In this document: piece after piece, positions 53,459 through 62,642 of the stretch | How positions within the stretch are numbered: position 1 is the first letter of the stretch | Layout: each line of letters starts with the position of its first letter | Source: Geoglobus acetivorans | GTDB lineage: Archaea > Halobacteriota > Archaeoglobi > Archaeoglobales > Archaeoglobaceae | NCBI RefSeq assembly: GCF_000789255.1 | Contig: NZ_CP009552.1 | Location: 1,054,001 to 1,118,000, forward strand | DNA length: 64,000 bases | Direction of reading: 5' to 3' | Program-made: the position numbers and the translations under genes | The notes under the pieces: generated by a model | What the model was told of the DNA's origin: nothing | Database searches by the model: none | What the model saw: only the letters and a program-made list of their open reading frames with translations

Positions 53459-55117
53459 TCAGGGATGTGTGTATACCGCAGTAATCCTTTCTCCGGCCCT
53501 TTCAATTCTGCAGAACGCATATCTTTCAAACTGAACAACTTCTCCCTCAGCGTCTACAGCATTCGACTCGAAAAGACCCTGCACAGTACCCTCCGGAGTT
53601 ATAACCTCACCCCCGATAACCTGCCCCTCTGGCAACCAGTGTATGATGTTCCTGCCCTTCTTTGCGCTCTCTATGTCGTCTCCAAGATACACCGCCTTTC
53701 TGTTTTCAATCCTGATATTGCAGAACCCCTTCAGTCTGACCTCCTTACCACTGAAGTTTCTGTAATCGTCCTCTGTTATGTATATTACTCTGCTCACCCT
53801 GAGTGTTCTCACACCCATATCCCTTGAGGGGTGTACCGGAAGATTGACCTCCACCTCACCATCCAACCCATCCATCTCAAGTTTAACCGGTTTCCAGACG
53901 AAAAAGAACCTTTTGGCTTCACCATCAACAATCTTTCTGTTTTCAGCATAGAGGTTCTTCAGGCTAACGCTCACGTCGTTCTCCCCTACACCCAAGGAAA
54001 GCAGGAAATTCCTTATAGCTTCAGCCCTGAAACCTCTGCGCCTCAATGCCCTCACGGTAGGCAGGGCAGGGTCATCCCAGCCAGAGTATTTTCCGCTTTC
54101 TATGTCCTTCCTCAGGGTGCTTGTTGAAAATTTTCCGAACTCGTGGATTTTGACACGTCCCCACAGCCTGACAACAGGATACTCCCAGCCAAAGTACTCG
54201 TAGATATACCTCTGCCTTTTCTCCGAATCCGCCAGGTCCTTGCCTCTCAGGATGTGTGTAACTCCAAGCTCGTGGTCCTCCACAGCAGATTCAAAATCGA
54301 GAGTGGGGTATACTCTGTATCTCGCGCCAACAAGAGGGTGGTCTGAGTCGATGATCCTGAAAGCAACCCAGTCCCTCACCGCGGGATCCTTGTGAGCCAT
54401 GTCTGTTTTAATCCTGAGGACTGCCTCGCCCTCCCCGTAAGTGCCATCAAGCATCCTCTCCCAGTCTTCCAGATTTTCCTCCACACTCCGTTCCCTGTGA
54501 GGACACGGAAGCCCGGCATCCTTGTACCTCTTGAATTCATCTCTTGCACACCTGCAAACGTAGGCATGCCCCATTTCAATCAGTTTCACAGCATAATCAT
54601 AATAGAGGTCTATTCTCCTGGATGCATACACAACCTGATGAACTTTTGCCCCGAGCCATTCAGCATCCTCCAGATACCAGTCGTACGCCTCAATCATGGG
54701 CCTTTTTGTTCTCGGATCGGTGTCATCGAACCTCAGAATCAGCCTGCCACCATACATCTTCGCATACTCATCATTGACAACAATGCCCCTTGCCGAGCCT
54801 ATGGTCGGAGGACCGTTAGGATTGGGGGCAAACCGCATCACAACCTTTCCCTTTTCTGCGTTTTTCAGGGGAGGCAGACCCTGATCCTGCTTTTCACCAC
54901 TTTTCTCTTCAGAATAAAGAGCGTAAAGCTCCTTTTTTCTCGCATCGTCCAGATTTTCAAATTCATGAATTACGGCCTTTATCCTTTCGAGCACTTCCTT
55001 AGCATTTTTCCTCAGTTCAGGACTCTCGGCGAGAATTTTTCCGATCACTGCCTTCTCATTGGGCTTTCCGTATTTCTTTGCGTTCAGCACCACATGCTTC
55101 CAGATCAGTTCTTCCAT
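53459..55117 (-). CDS. gltX: Glutamyl-tRNA synthetase (archaeal, non-discriminating type)
   Basis: 552 residues: an archaeal N-terminal helical extension, the HIGH-equivalent FAPNPNGPPTIGSARG, and the KMSKS-equivalent GKFSTSTLRKD, followed by the beta-barrel anticodon-binding domain. It charges tRNA-Glu (and usually tRNA-Gln in archaea). It starts one base after the prenyl synthase stop (overlap TGATG) in a leftward operon with fni and the prenyl synthase. Confidence 0.95.
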   Translation of the reverse strand: MEELIWKHVVLNAKKYGKPNEKAVIGKILAESPELRKNAKEVLERIKAVIHEFENLDDARKKELYALYSEEKSGEKQDQGLPPLKNAEKGKVVMRFAPNPNGPPTIGSARGIVVNDEYAKMYGGRLILRFDDTDPRTKRPMIEAYDWYLEDAEWLGAKVHQVVYASRRIDLYYDYAVKLIEMGHAYVCRCARDEFKRYKDAGLPCPHRERSVEENLEDWERMLDGTYGEGEAVLRIKTDMAHKDPAVRDWVAFRIIDSDHPLVGARYRVYPTLDFESAVEDHELGVTHILRGKDLADSEKRQRYIYEYFGWEYPVVRLWGRVKIHEFGKFSTSTLRKDIESGKYSGWDDPALPTVRALRRRGFRAEAIRNFLLSLGVGENDVSVSLKNLYAENRKIVDGEAKRFFFVWKPVKLEMDGLDGEVEVNLPVHPSRDMGVRTLRVSRVIYITEDDYRNFSGKEVRLKGFCNIRIENRKAVYLGDDIESAKKGRNIIHWLPEGQVIGGEVITPEGTVQGLFESNAVDAEGEVVQFERYAFCRIERAGERITAVYTHP

Positions 55118-56076
55118 CAGTGATCCCTCTCGATGAGGTAATCTGCAAGCTCCACCAGATAGTTTCTGGAGGGAGACTCATCAATCACCTCAAGGTTCTT
55201 CTTCGCCATCTCGATATATTCCCTGGCCCTTTCCCTCGCATAATCCACCGCACCACAATCGAAGAGTTTCTTAATGTCCCTTTCAAGCTCCTCCTCGCTT
55301 GCCCTGCCCTTTCCAAACGTTTCAAGCTCAATTCCCTCTTCAAAGGCCTTGATAACTATGAGTGTCTTCTTCCCCTCAAGGATGTCACTTCCCCAGTCCT
55401 TGCCTATTTTCCCCTTTCCGGATATATCAAGAAGGTCATCATGAATCTGAAAACCGATTCCCGAATAAATGCCATAGTTCCAGAGAGCTTTTTCAACAGA
55501 TTCATCTTTCCCGAAAAGAACAGCCGGGATGGATGCTGAAATACCGATTAAAACACCTGTTTTCTTCCTGACCATTTCCAGGTATTCGCTCTCCCCAACG
55601 CTGTCCCTCTCCTCAAAACTCATGTCCATGAACTGGCCCTCACATATCTCAACGCAGACCCTTGCAAGCTTTGATACTGCTCTGACGATGTTTTCAGGTG
55701 GGGCATCACTCATTGAAAGGATTTCAAACGCCTCTGCATAGAGAGTGTCCCCTGCCAGAATTGCGGTCGGAATCCCAAACAGGGTGTGAACGGTCTTTAC
55801 GCCCCTCCGCATCTCATCCTCATCCATTATGTCATCGTGCACGAGCGTGAAGTTATGCACCGTCTCAATGGCTATGGCTGCGTGAATCGCCTTCCGGTAA
55901 TCCTCACCCAGAGCTTCCGCAGAAAGCAGCGTTATTACCGGCCTCAGCCTCTTTCCACCGGCTTTCAGATAGTGCCTCGCTGCCCTGTAAAGGCCTTCAG
56001 GCTCCTGCTCCTTTAAAAGCTCCTCGATTTTTTCATTAACGAGCTTCGCCCTGTCCTTAATTATCTCAGAAATCAT
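55117..56076 (-). CDS. Geranylgeranyl/farnesyl diphosphate synthase
   Basis: 319 residues with the first aspartate-rich motif DDIMDEDEMRRG, preceded by LVH, the GKRLRPVITLL block, and the second motif DDLLD. Chain length cannot be read exactly, but archaeal membrane lipids need GGPP. It overlaps the IPP isomerase gene by 11 bp, so isomerase and condensing enzyme are coupled. Confidence 0.94.
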   Translation of the reverse strand: MISEIIKDRAKLVNEKIEELLKEQEPEGLYRAARHYLKAGGKRLRPVITLLSAEALGEDYRKAIHAAIAIETVHNFTLVHDDIMDEDEMRRGVKTVHTLFGIPTAILAGDTLYAEAFEILSMSDAPPENIVRAVSKLARVCVEICEGQFMDMSFEERDSVGESEYLEMVRKKTGVLIGISASIPAVLFGKDESVEKALWNYGIYSGIGFQIHDDLLDISGKGKIGKDWGSDILEGKKTLIVIKAFEEGIELETFGKGRASEEELERDIKKLFDCGAVDYARERAREYIEMAKKNLEVIDESPSRNYLVELADYLIERDH

Positions 56077-57145
56077 GAAACCTCCTCCTCACCAATTCAA
56101 GATAGTCAAGCTCTCTGAACTCAATCCACTCTTTCAACAGCCCCGATACAAAAATTTTTGTTTTGTGCAGATCATAAACATGGGTGCATCCTGTAAGAAA
56201 CAGCACCTTCTTTAACCCGTCTAAAAAATACCTTATTTTCCGCTCAACATCCTCAACACTGCATTTCGCAGGTTTCAGAAATGGGAGCGCCGAGCTTGCA
56301 ATTTTGGCTCCGAGAGCTATTGCCTTCGCAGCATCTATCCCGTTCCTGATGCCCCCCGTGGCAACGACCGGCAGAACATCGTGGCAGTCAACAATTGAAA
56401 AGGCAGTTGGAATGCCCCAGTCCCAGAAATCTCTTGCCACATCCCTGTTGAGTTCATCAGCAATTCGGTAAACCTCCACACCGCTCCAGCTTGTCCCGCC
56501 CTTGCCTCCAATGTCTATGGCCTTCACACCAGCCTCCCGCACACTGAATGCAATTTCACGCGGTATGCCCGCTCCGGTTTCCTTTATCATTACCGGAACC
56601 TTCAGGTCCGATGCAACTTCCCTTATGATGGAAAACCCGCCCTCGGCGTTCCTGTCTCCCTCAGGCTGGACAATTTCCTGGAGAAAGTTCAGATGGATTG
56701 CAAGAGCATCAGCATCAATCATCTCAACCGCCTTTTCCGCATATTCGATGCCCTTCTCGATCAGTTGCGGAAGACCAATGTTCGCGTAGATGAAGGCATT
56801 CGGTGCGTGTTCTCTCACAACTGCAAATGTGTTGGCTACGGTTTCATCCTCTATCCCGGCCCTCTGACTGCCCACACCCATCCCGATTCCGGCATTCTCA
56901 ACAGCAATTGCAAGATTTTTGTTGATTTCATAGGTTTCGGGATGCCCACCAGTCATTGAGGCGATCAGAAAAGGTGCTTTCAATTTTTTACCGAGAAAAC
57001 TGACCTCCATATCTATTTCATCATAATGTACCTCGGGAAGCGGATTGTGGATAAACGTAACATCTCCAAAACCGGTGTAACTCGATTCCACATCCTCGTT
57101 CAGACAGATGTTGATGTGGTCCAGCTTCCTTTTTGTGGTGGTCAT
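56066..57145 (-). CDS. fni: Isopentenyl-diphosphate isomerase type 2 (FMN-dependent)
   Basis: 359 residues from ATG 57145, which matches the family start (MTTTKRKLDHINICLN). A TATA element at 57167-57176 on this strand lies the right distance for a leaderless start at 57145, and the longer frame to 57286 is unlikely. The TIM barrel has ASMTGGHPETYEINKNLA, GIGMGVGSQRAG and DIGGKGGTSWSGVE (FMN phosphate site). It interconverts IPP and DMAPP. Confidence 0.95.
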   Translation of the reverse strand: MTTTKRKLDHINICLNEDVESSYTGFGDVTFIHNPLPEVHYDEIDMEVSFLGKKLKAPFLIASMTGGHPETYEINKNLAIAVENAGIGMGVGSQRAGIEDETVANTFAVVREHAPNAFIYANIGLPQLIEKGIEYAEKAVEMIDADALAIHLNFLQEIVQPEGDRNAEGGFSIIREVASDLKVPVMIKETGAGIPREIAFSVREAGVKAIDIGGKGGTSWSGVEVYRIADELNRDVARDFWDWGIPTAFSIVDCHDVLPVVATGGIRNGIDAAKAIALGAKIASSALPFLKPAKCSVEDVERKIRYFLDGLKKVLFLTGCTHVYDLHKTKIFVSGLLKEWIEFRELDYLELVRRRFHDF

Positions 57146-57464
57146 TGGATTAGAGTTGCCTGATTGCTTTTTAAAGGTTTGTTTCAGACAATCCACAGTC
57201 TCAGAATAACTTTGCTCTGAAGTTGACCCGGGCATCAAACCGCTTTCCAACAAACATGAAAACGAAACATCCGGAGAACAGGACACCGGCGAGTGGAGAA
57301 GTTACGTGTCGGAAAATAGACGTTCACAGCGTATCGTTTCACCGGGCTTAAAGTTATTCAATCGCAGGAGGACTGAATCTGAATCTGCGTCCGGTAGCTG
57401 ATGTGTTTCAGGCATGTGAAACTTTTAAATAGTAATTCCGAATAATGTTTTTCAGGTGAGTGTC
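57146..57464. other. Intergenic region between fni and sepF
   Basis: 319 bp without a supportable gene. It holds the divergent promoters: a minus-strand TATA CCTTTAAAAAG (57167-57176) for fni, and a plus-strand TATA TTTTAAATA (57423-57431) for sepF, with AGGTG at 57454-57458. I saw no repeat, tRNA or box C/D pattern in the middle. A reading frame continuing fni upstream is open across part of it but is not family-like. Confidence 0.5.
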
Positions 57465-57833
57465 ATGAGTCTGATGGAAAAGCTCTTTGGCAAACAGGAA
57501 AGAATCAATGTAGAAGAATATGAGGAACTGGACTTAAGCGAATTTGAAGCCGAGCTTGAGGGTGACAGCGAGACATACATCAAGGTTGCCGAGGTTACCA
57601 GTCTCAATGAAATTCCTGAAATAAGAAGACAGGTTTATGATGGAAATATAGTCATAGCAGATGTTGCATTCCTCAAGCACGACAAACTCACGCTCGATAG
57701 AGTACTGAAAGACCTGAAACAGCTTGCAGAAGATGTCCACGGAGATATAGTCGGACTTGGTGAGGATTATGTGATCATCACCCCCATGGGCATAAAGGTG
57801 GACAGGAACAAAATAAAGGGAACCAGAAAATGA
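57465..57833 (+). CDS. sepF: SepF-like cell division protein
   Basis: 122 residues from ATG 57465 (AGGTG 6 nt upstream). A short N-terminal amphipathic helix (LMEKLFGK) and an acidic linker precede the SepF core (YIKVAEVTSLNEIPEIRRQVYDGNIVIADVAFLKHD ... DIVGLGEDYVIITP). In archaea SepF anchors FtsZ to the membrane. Coupled to the ZPR1 gene by a 4-bp overlap. Confidence 0.93.
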   Translation: MSLMEKLFGKQERINVEEYEELDLSEFEAELEGDSETYIKVAEVTSLNEIPEIRRQVYDGNIVIADVAFLKHDKLTLDRVLKDLKQLAEDVHGDIVGLGEDYVIITPMGIKVDRNKIKGTRK

Positions 57834-58432
57834 TCCCCTGTCCTGCCTGCGGAGAGGAGCTGGACGTAATAACTGCAATTTATGATACCCCTTATTTTGG
57901 TAAACTTCTGATCACATCAATTAGCTGTAAATGTGGATTCAGACATTCAGATTCCTTTTCAGCCGAGATTAAAGATCCCGTGAGATTCACCCTCAAAATA
58001 AGCGAAAAAACCCTTTTCGCAAAGGTCGTCAGATCAACGTCCGGAACGATAAGAATTCCCGAACTCGGTCTCGCCCTTGAACCTGGCCCCGCCAGCCAGG
58101 GATTCATAACGAATGTCGAGGGCGTTCTCGTGAGATTCATTGATATAGTCGAAACTGCCAGGCGATGGAACTCTGGTGATGAAGAGGCCGTAAAGCGCTG
58201 CGATTTCATTCTTGAAAAGCTAAAAAAGGCAATGGACGGCAGTGAAACGCTTACGCTGATTCTTGAAGACCCTCACGGCAACAGCGCCATAATAGATGAC
58301 AGCGTATTCGTTGAAAAAATGTCAGAGATTGAGGCAAAGAGTTTGAAAAGCGGCTTATCGATTATAGACATTGCAGGTAGAGATTTTCTGTCAGAGGAGC
58401 TTGAAAAAAAGGAGTTCAGGGAGAAGAAATAG
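57830..58432 (+). CDS. ZPR1-family zinc finger protein
   Basis: 200 residues with one ZPR1 zinc finger (CPACGEELD ... CKCGFRHSDSF) and the ZPR1 homology domain (IPELGLALEPGPASQGFITNVEGVLVRFIDIVE). In eukaryotes ZPR1 aids EF1A folding; the archaeal single-copy form may do the same. It overlaps sepF by 4 bp and the convergent decaheme cytochrome gene by 17 bp. Confidence 0.93.
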   Translation: MIPCPACGEELDVITAIYDTPYFGKLLITSISCKCGFRHSDSFSAEIKDPVRFTLKISEKTLFAKVVRSTSGTIRIPELGLALEPGPASQGFITNVEGVLVRFIDIVETARRWNSGDEEAVKRCDFILEKLKKAMDGSETLTLILEDPHGNSAIIDDSVFVEKMSEIEAKSLKSGLSIIDIAGRDFLSEELEKKEFREKK

Positions 58433-59465
58433 GTACGTCGTAGGGTGTTTCATTCAACGTTCCATTCAATTTTACAGCGTTTCCGTTGACCACAGCCGGA
58501 CCCTGAAACCTGATATTCATTCCACGGTGACACAGTGAGCATTTCTCAAAGTCAACCTTGGGTTTGTGCTCCGGCGTTTCATGACAGGTCACGCAGTCCA
58601 GCTTGTAGGAATTCACATGTACCGAATGTATTTCCAGGTCGGAGAGCTGTTTCGTGAGAACATCATCGTCGCCATGGCACTGCTTGCAGTTCAGAGACAT
58701 GTTTCCGGAAAACTTTATGATTTCCTTGTGGCAGAACTCACACTTGATATCTTTTTCGAGGTGCAGTGAATGGCTGAAGGATATGTTTCCAAGCTCAATG
58801 TTGTCTGACGGGCTTTTGTGGCAGGACGGACAGCCAGTAATTGGAAGTCCCTCAGGGGTCTTGTAGAAGTGGCAGACAAAGCATGTTGTATCCTTCACGG
58901 CAATGTGGCTGCCTATCACGATTTCCCTGTGACAGCTCACACATTCGAGATGGAGAAAACCCCTCTTATATCCGTTTAGATGGTTGCTATGGCTGAAAGA
59001 GAGGTTCTTGTAATTCAGGTAACCCACATTCGTGATGTTTCCGTGGCAGGCAAGACAGTTGTCAGATGAGACATTGGCAGGCAGGTTTCTGTAGACCTGG
59101 GGCTTTTCGGAAAGGACTGACAGCGAGTGGTATGCGCCCCTTATAAAGTCCACAGGATTTGTGCCGTAATGGCAGACATAGCATTTCACACCCTTGTGCG
59201 TGGATTCCTCCCAGCTGTGGAAGTAGTACTCCATCTGATGACATGTTGTGCACAGCCGGGGATCACTGGCATATTCGATTCCAATTAGGGCTGCATTGAA
59301 GAGCAAAAAGGCCAGTATTAAAAAAATTGAGATCAGGTACTCTGGAGGTCTGGTCTTGACCTCTACCAGCTTACCCCCGGATACCCTGAATTTCTTCCCG
59401 CAGACCTCACACCTGTAGTCTTTCGTTTCGTTTTCTGATCCGCAGAACGGACATGTCCATTTCAT
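58416..59465 (-). CDS. Decaheme cytochrome c with N-terminal zinc ribbon and membrane anchor
   Basis: 349 residues. A zinc ribbon (CPFC at 5-8, CEVC at 19-22) comes first, then a membrane helix (about 43-64), then ten CxxCH haem motifs: CTTCH (72), CYVCH (95), CLACH (137), CVSCH (175), CFVCH (195), CPSCH (212), CEFCH (242), CKQCH (260), CVTCH (291) and CSLCH (309). The zinc ribbon would sit inside the cell and the haems outside. Its start overlaps the NrfD-like gene's stop by 4 bp. It probably passes electrons out of the quinone pool. Confidence 0.93.
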   Translation of the reverse strand: MKWTCPFCGSENETKDYRCEVCGKKFRVSGGKLVEVKTRPPEYLISIFLILAFLLFNAALIGIEYASDPRLCTTCHQMEYYFHSWEESTHKGVKCYVCHYGTNPVDFIRGAYHSLSVLSEKPQVYRNLPANVSSDNCLACHGNITNVGYLNYKNLSFSHSNHLNGYKRGFLHLECVSCHREIVIGSHIAVKDTTCFVCHFYKTPEGLPITGCPSCHKSPSDNIELGNISFSHSLHLEKDIKCEFCHKEIIKFSGNMSLNCKQCHGDDDVLTKQLSDLEIHSVHVNSYKLDCVTCHETPEHKPKVDFEKCSLCHRGMNIRFQGPAVVNGNAVKLNGTLNETPYDVPISSP

Positions 59466-60619
59466 AGCTTAACACTAACCTTTTTCTCGTAGGGTGGAAA
59501 GAAATATGTTACTATTGGCAGCATCACGAAAGGTGCAAGCAGCACGCCGAGTGCAGCCAGCAGACCCTCCCTTCCAAGCAGTGGTGGTGTGTATGATACA
59601 AAGCCCCTGAGGCTGTAGTCGATCAGCTGCGCACCGATGACCATGTTCCACCTCATTGCAAACACCACCACCAGAATCGTCAGCGCAGCGATTGTAACAA
59701 AGAGCGTGTTCATGCTTCCATTCCTGCATTTGTAGCAGATGTACCTCAGAAACAGCAGTGCCTCTAACGAGCCTATGACCTGAATTGCAAGCGGAATTGC
59801 AAGCTGTGTTGATGCAAGCTTGATGACTGCCCAGGCAATGTCTTCTTTGTAGGCATAGAGGATGGTGTTTATCGTTTCAAGAGCAAAGGCAGCGAGAAGG
59901 AAATAGAAGACGTAGTTCGACACGGTCGCTATGATTTCGGGCTTCCTTTCAACGCCATAACGTGCAGTGAATGCCATGTAAAGCAGAAGAACCATCGCTC
60001 CACCCGCGGCAAGCCCACCAAACACGAAACTTACAGGCAGAATAGTCGTGTTCCACCATGGATTTGACTTGACAACACCGAACAGGAATGAAACGTAGCT
60101 GAGACACCATGCTGCAATCAGCTCAATCCCTGTTAAAATCTTTATGACCTTCTTATCCACATTTCTTGCCTCTTCGCTCGTATCGTAAACTCCCAGAGTC
60201 AGTACTCTGTAAAGGAGTCTCAAAACCGGGTTTCTCTCGCTCAGCGCCCTGTTAACAATATCAATTCTGAAGAGGAACCACATCTCGCCGAGCAGCGTGA
60301 AAAGTTCGGTCAGATACACAATACCGAAGACAGCCATCACCGAGCTGAAATTTGGAGTCACGTAGAGCTCAAACGCTCTCTGGGGCTGACCGAGGTCAAG
60401 AAGCAGAGGCATGAGAGCTGAAAGAACGAATGGGAGACTTGAAACCACCACGAGTTTTTCCAGGTCTTTAAGTTCCTTCTTCCAGAATTCAGCAATTGCA
60501 TAAACGGTTACCATTCCTGTAATGATGCTCACGAAATAGGGATATATGACGATGAGAATACCCCAGAACACCTCGTGATTGGGATACACGTAGCCCTCAA
60601 AAAGCGTTGTAGCACTCAT
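59462..60619 (-). CDS. NrfD/PsrC-like quinone-interacting membrane subunit
   Basis: 385 residues with about ten membrane helices and a typical NrfD layout (EVFWGILIVIYPYFVSIITGM, FVLSALMPLLLDLGQPQRA with the family Gln-Pro region). NrfD-like proteins exchange electrons with menaquinone. It sits between the FeS protein (downstream end 60620, zero gap) and the decaheme cytochrome gene, and all are leftward. Confidence 0.93.
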   Translation of the reverse strand: MSATTLFEGYVYPNHEVFWGILIVIYPYFVSIITGMVTVYAIAEFWKKELKDLEKLVVVSSLPFVLSALMPLLLDLGQPQRAFELYVTPNFSSVMAVFGIVYLTELFTLLGEMWFLFRIDIVNRALSERNPVLRLLYRVLTLGVYDTSEEARNVDKKVIKILTGIELIAAWCLSYVSFLFGVVKSNPWWNTTILPVSFVFGGLAAGGAMVLLLYMAFTARYGVERKPEIIATVSNYVFYFLLAAFALETINTILYAYKEDIAWAVIKLASTQLAIPLAIQVIGSLEALLFLRYICYKCRNGSMNTLFVTIAALTILVVVFAMRWNMVIGAQLIDYSLRGFVSYTPPLLGREGLLAALGVLLAPFVMLPIVTYFFPPYEKKVSVKL

Positions 60620-61321
60620 TTACCACACCTCCCAGCCGACATTCTTGTAAAAGACCTTGGGTCTTGTATTCAGCTCCGGCTTGAGCACCTGGATGTTCCT
60701 GTCCCTCAGAGCAGCCTGAATGTGATCGTCGCTCAGCTTTCCAAAAATCCTCGCTCCTGTCGGGCATACTGTAACGCATGCGGGCTTCAGTTCCCGCATA
60801 ATCCTGTGGTAACACCAGGTGCATTTATCAACAACCCTCTCATGGTGGTTGAAGTATCTCGCACCATAGGGACAGGCCTGAATGCAGTACTTGCACCCTA
60901 TGCAGTGGGACTTATCGATCAGCACAACACCCTCTGGAGTTAGCCATGTCGCCTTTACGGGACACACCTTCACACATGGAGCCTTTTCACAGTGCATGCA
61001 GAGCTTTGGAACAAAATACGTCCTCAGAACTTCTTCATTAACCTCAATGTCCTCAAACCCATACTCACCGCCGTGAGGGGATTCGACTTGGACTGACTCT
61101 ATGCTGCCGTCTGTCGTAACCACATACCTCTCAACCCAGGTTCTGTATTTGCCCTCCATGACTTTATTTTCCTTCCTGCAAGCTCTCACACAGCTCCCAC
61201 ACCCTATGCATTTAGCAGCATCGACAATATAAATGAAAACGTCATCACTCTTGGCCGGCTTTATCATCAGCACGATGGCCGAACCGGCTATAATTTTTTT
61301 AACGAATTCTCTCCTCTGCAA
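60620..61321 (-). CDS. NrfC/PsrB-like four-cluster ferredoxin with Tat signal
   Basis: 233 residues starting with a Tat-like MQRREFVKKIIAGSAIVLMI (twin Arg, hydrophobic stretch). Four cysteine groups follow: CIGCGSCVRAC (38-48), CMHCEKAPCVKVC (108-120), CIGCKYCIQAC (140-150) and CTWC ... CVTVC (168-186), for about four [4Fe-4S] clusters. It wires quinone-side electrons from the NrfD subunit to the cytochromes outside. It begins 11 nt after the octaheme gene. Confidence 0.92.
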   Translation of the reverse strand: MQRREFVKKIIAGSAIVLMIKPAKSDDVFIYIVDAAKCIGCGSCVRACRKENKVMEGKYRTWVERYVVTTDGSIESVQVESPHGGEYGFEDIEVNEEVLRTYFVPKLCMHCEKAPCVKVCPVKATWLTPEGVVLIDKSHCIGCKYCIQACPYGARYFNHHERVVDKCTWCYHRIMRELKPACVTVCPTGARIFGKLSDDHIQAALRDRNIQVLKPELNTRPKVFYKNVGWEVW

Positions 61322-61332
61322 AGCTCACCACC

Positions 61333-62019
61333 TCATCCACTGCCCATGGGATTGTGAGGTTCATGACACGTCGTGCATTTCCAGTCCGGCTCATGGCCGG
61401 CTGGCATGTTCAGCGTATGGCACTTCCGGCACAGTCTGTCGGGCTTCTCGATTACAGGTGCAGGTGATTTCGGATGGTCTCCAACTTCGCCGTGACATGC
61501 CTTGCAGTCTGTCGTGTGTTTTCCGGCCACAATCCTGTCATAAACGTCAGAATGGCAGGTGGAACACTGGTATGGCTCGTGGGGATTGTGACACTCGACA
61601 CACTGCCTGCCATCTCCATGGTCATCCCCAACCGTCGAAACCACGGCATCATATCTGCCAATAACATCCCTGTGGCACATCAAGCAGAAACCGGATGACT
61701 TGTTCACCACCATCTCGGAACCCGGGTGACCATCTGGCGGTCCATGGCAGGTCTGACAGTCAAATCCATGGTAATTCCTGTTAATGGTGGCAAATACATC
61801 CTGGTGACAGTTCTCGCAGTAACCGGCATCAGCAAAAACCGGTTTTTTTGTCAGCTCCTTGGCCTCGCCACTGATGCCATAGATGCCCTCGACTCCGAGA
61901 AGCCTGTCAGCCATGCCAGGGTAGAACTCTTCACCCATTGATCTCAGGGCAACAATCACTCCCAGAAAAATGATCAGGATATTCAGAAATACGAATAAGG
62001 CCCTAAAAACGTGCTTCAT
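61333..62019 (-). CDS. Octaheme cytochrome c, membrane-anchored
   Basis: 228 residues with an N-terminal hydrophobic helix (about 8-25: uncleaved anchor or signal) and eight CxxCH motifs: CENCH (68), CQTCH (88), CLMCH (112), CVECH (140), CSTCH (152), CKACH (172), CRKCH (197) and CTTCH (215). Extra His near the motifs suggest bis-His ligation. Together with the decaheme protein the operon encodes 18 haems in two proteins. Confidence 0.92.
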   Translation of the reverse strand: MKHVFRALFVFLNILIIFLGVIVALRSMGEEFYPGMADRLLGVEGIYGISGEAKELTKKPVFADAGYCENCHQDVFATINRNYHGFDCQTCHGPPDGHPGSEMVVNKSSGFCLMCHRDVIGRYDAVVSTVGDDHGDGRQCVECHNPHEPYQCSTCHSDVYDRIVAGKHTTDCKACHGEVGDHPKSPAPVIEKPDRLCRKCHTLNMPAGHEPDWKCTTCHEPHNPMGSG

Positions 62020-62048
62020 TCCACCACCAAAAATATAAAAAATTAAAT

Positions 62049-62339
62049 TTAATGTTCAGCCTTTTCCGGTTCCTTGACAGTTGACAGGCTCTGTACCGCA
62101 ACTGCAACCACTGAGATCGCTGTCAGTCCAAGAATACCCACCATTGCAGAGAACATCACTATGGCTCCAAACCAGCCCATGTTACCATACAGCGCATCTA
62201 TGAGCAGCACTCCGATTATCGGAAACACCAGAGCCAGCGTGAACACCGCAAGCAGCTCCCACTTCTTCACGTAGGCCAGCAGCAGATTGACAATACCACC
62301 AAGAATGCCAACCGTAATTACCAACATAGCTTCGTTCAT
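62049..62339 (-). CDS. Small membrane protein, first gene of the cytochrome operon
   Basis: About 96 residues from ATG 62339 (ATG 62345 is also in frame, but the GGGGGTGA ribosome site is better spaced for 62339). Three hydrophobic segments (about 5-23, 31-52, 58-80) and little else. No family recognised. As the first gene of a leftward operon with cytochrome, FeS and NrfD subunits it could be a membrane subunit or assembly factor. Confidence 0.75.
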   Translation of the reverse strand: MNEAMLVITVGILGGIVNLLLAYVKKWELLAVFTLALVFPIIGVLLIDALYGNMGWFGAIVMFSAMVGILGLTAISVVAVAVQSLSTVKEPEKAEH

Positions 62340-62373
62340 ATCCATTCACCCCCACTATATACTTACATTCGAA

Positions 62374-62384
62374 AATATTTAAAG
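62374..62384 (-). promoter_or_regulatory. Promoter of the cytochrome operon
   Basis: The TATA-like CCTTTAAATATT (minus strand, 62373-62384) is about 35 nt from the ATG at 62339, leaving a 10-nt leader with GGGGGTGA. The remaining 62385-62610 is AT-rich and shows no further gene. Confidence 0.5.
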
Positions 62385-62642
62385 GTTTTGAAGTATTGAT
62401 GTGTAAAAAGAGGCAGATGAAAAACCGAATCCTTAAATACCGGGATTTCCTTCATTATTTTTAATCATAAATTATTTAGCGCTTATAATTAACATCGTTA
62501 AAAATTACAATTTAAGGAGTGCAGATACGGAAAAACACCGCCAGGAACCCGGTAAAACAGTCTGTCAAAACCCGGAGACAGTAATTGCCGCAAATTGCAG
62601 GTAAAGTAAAGGATATATAGCCAGCATATCATGTGGTTATTC

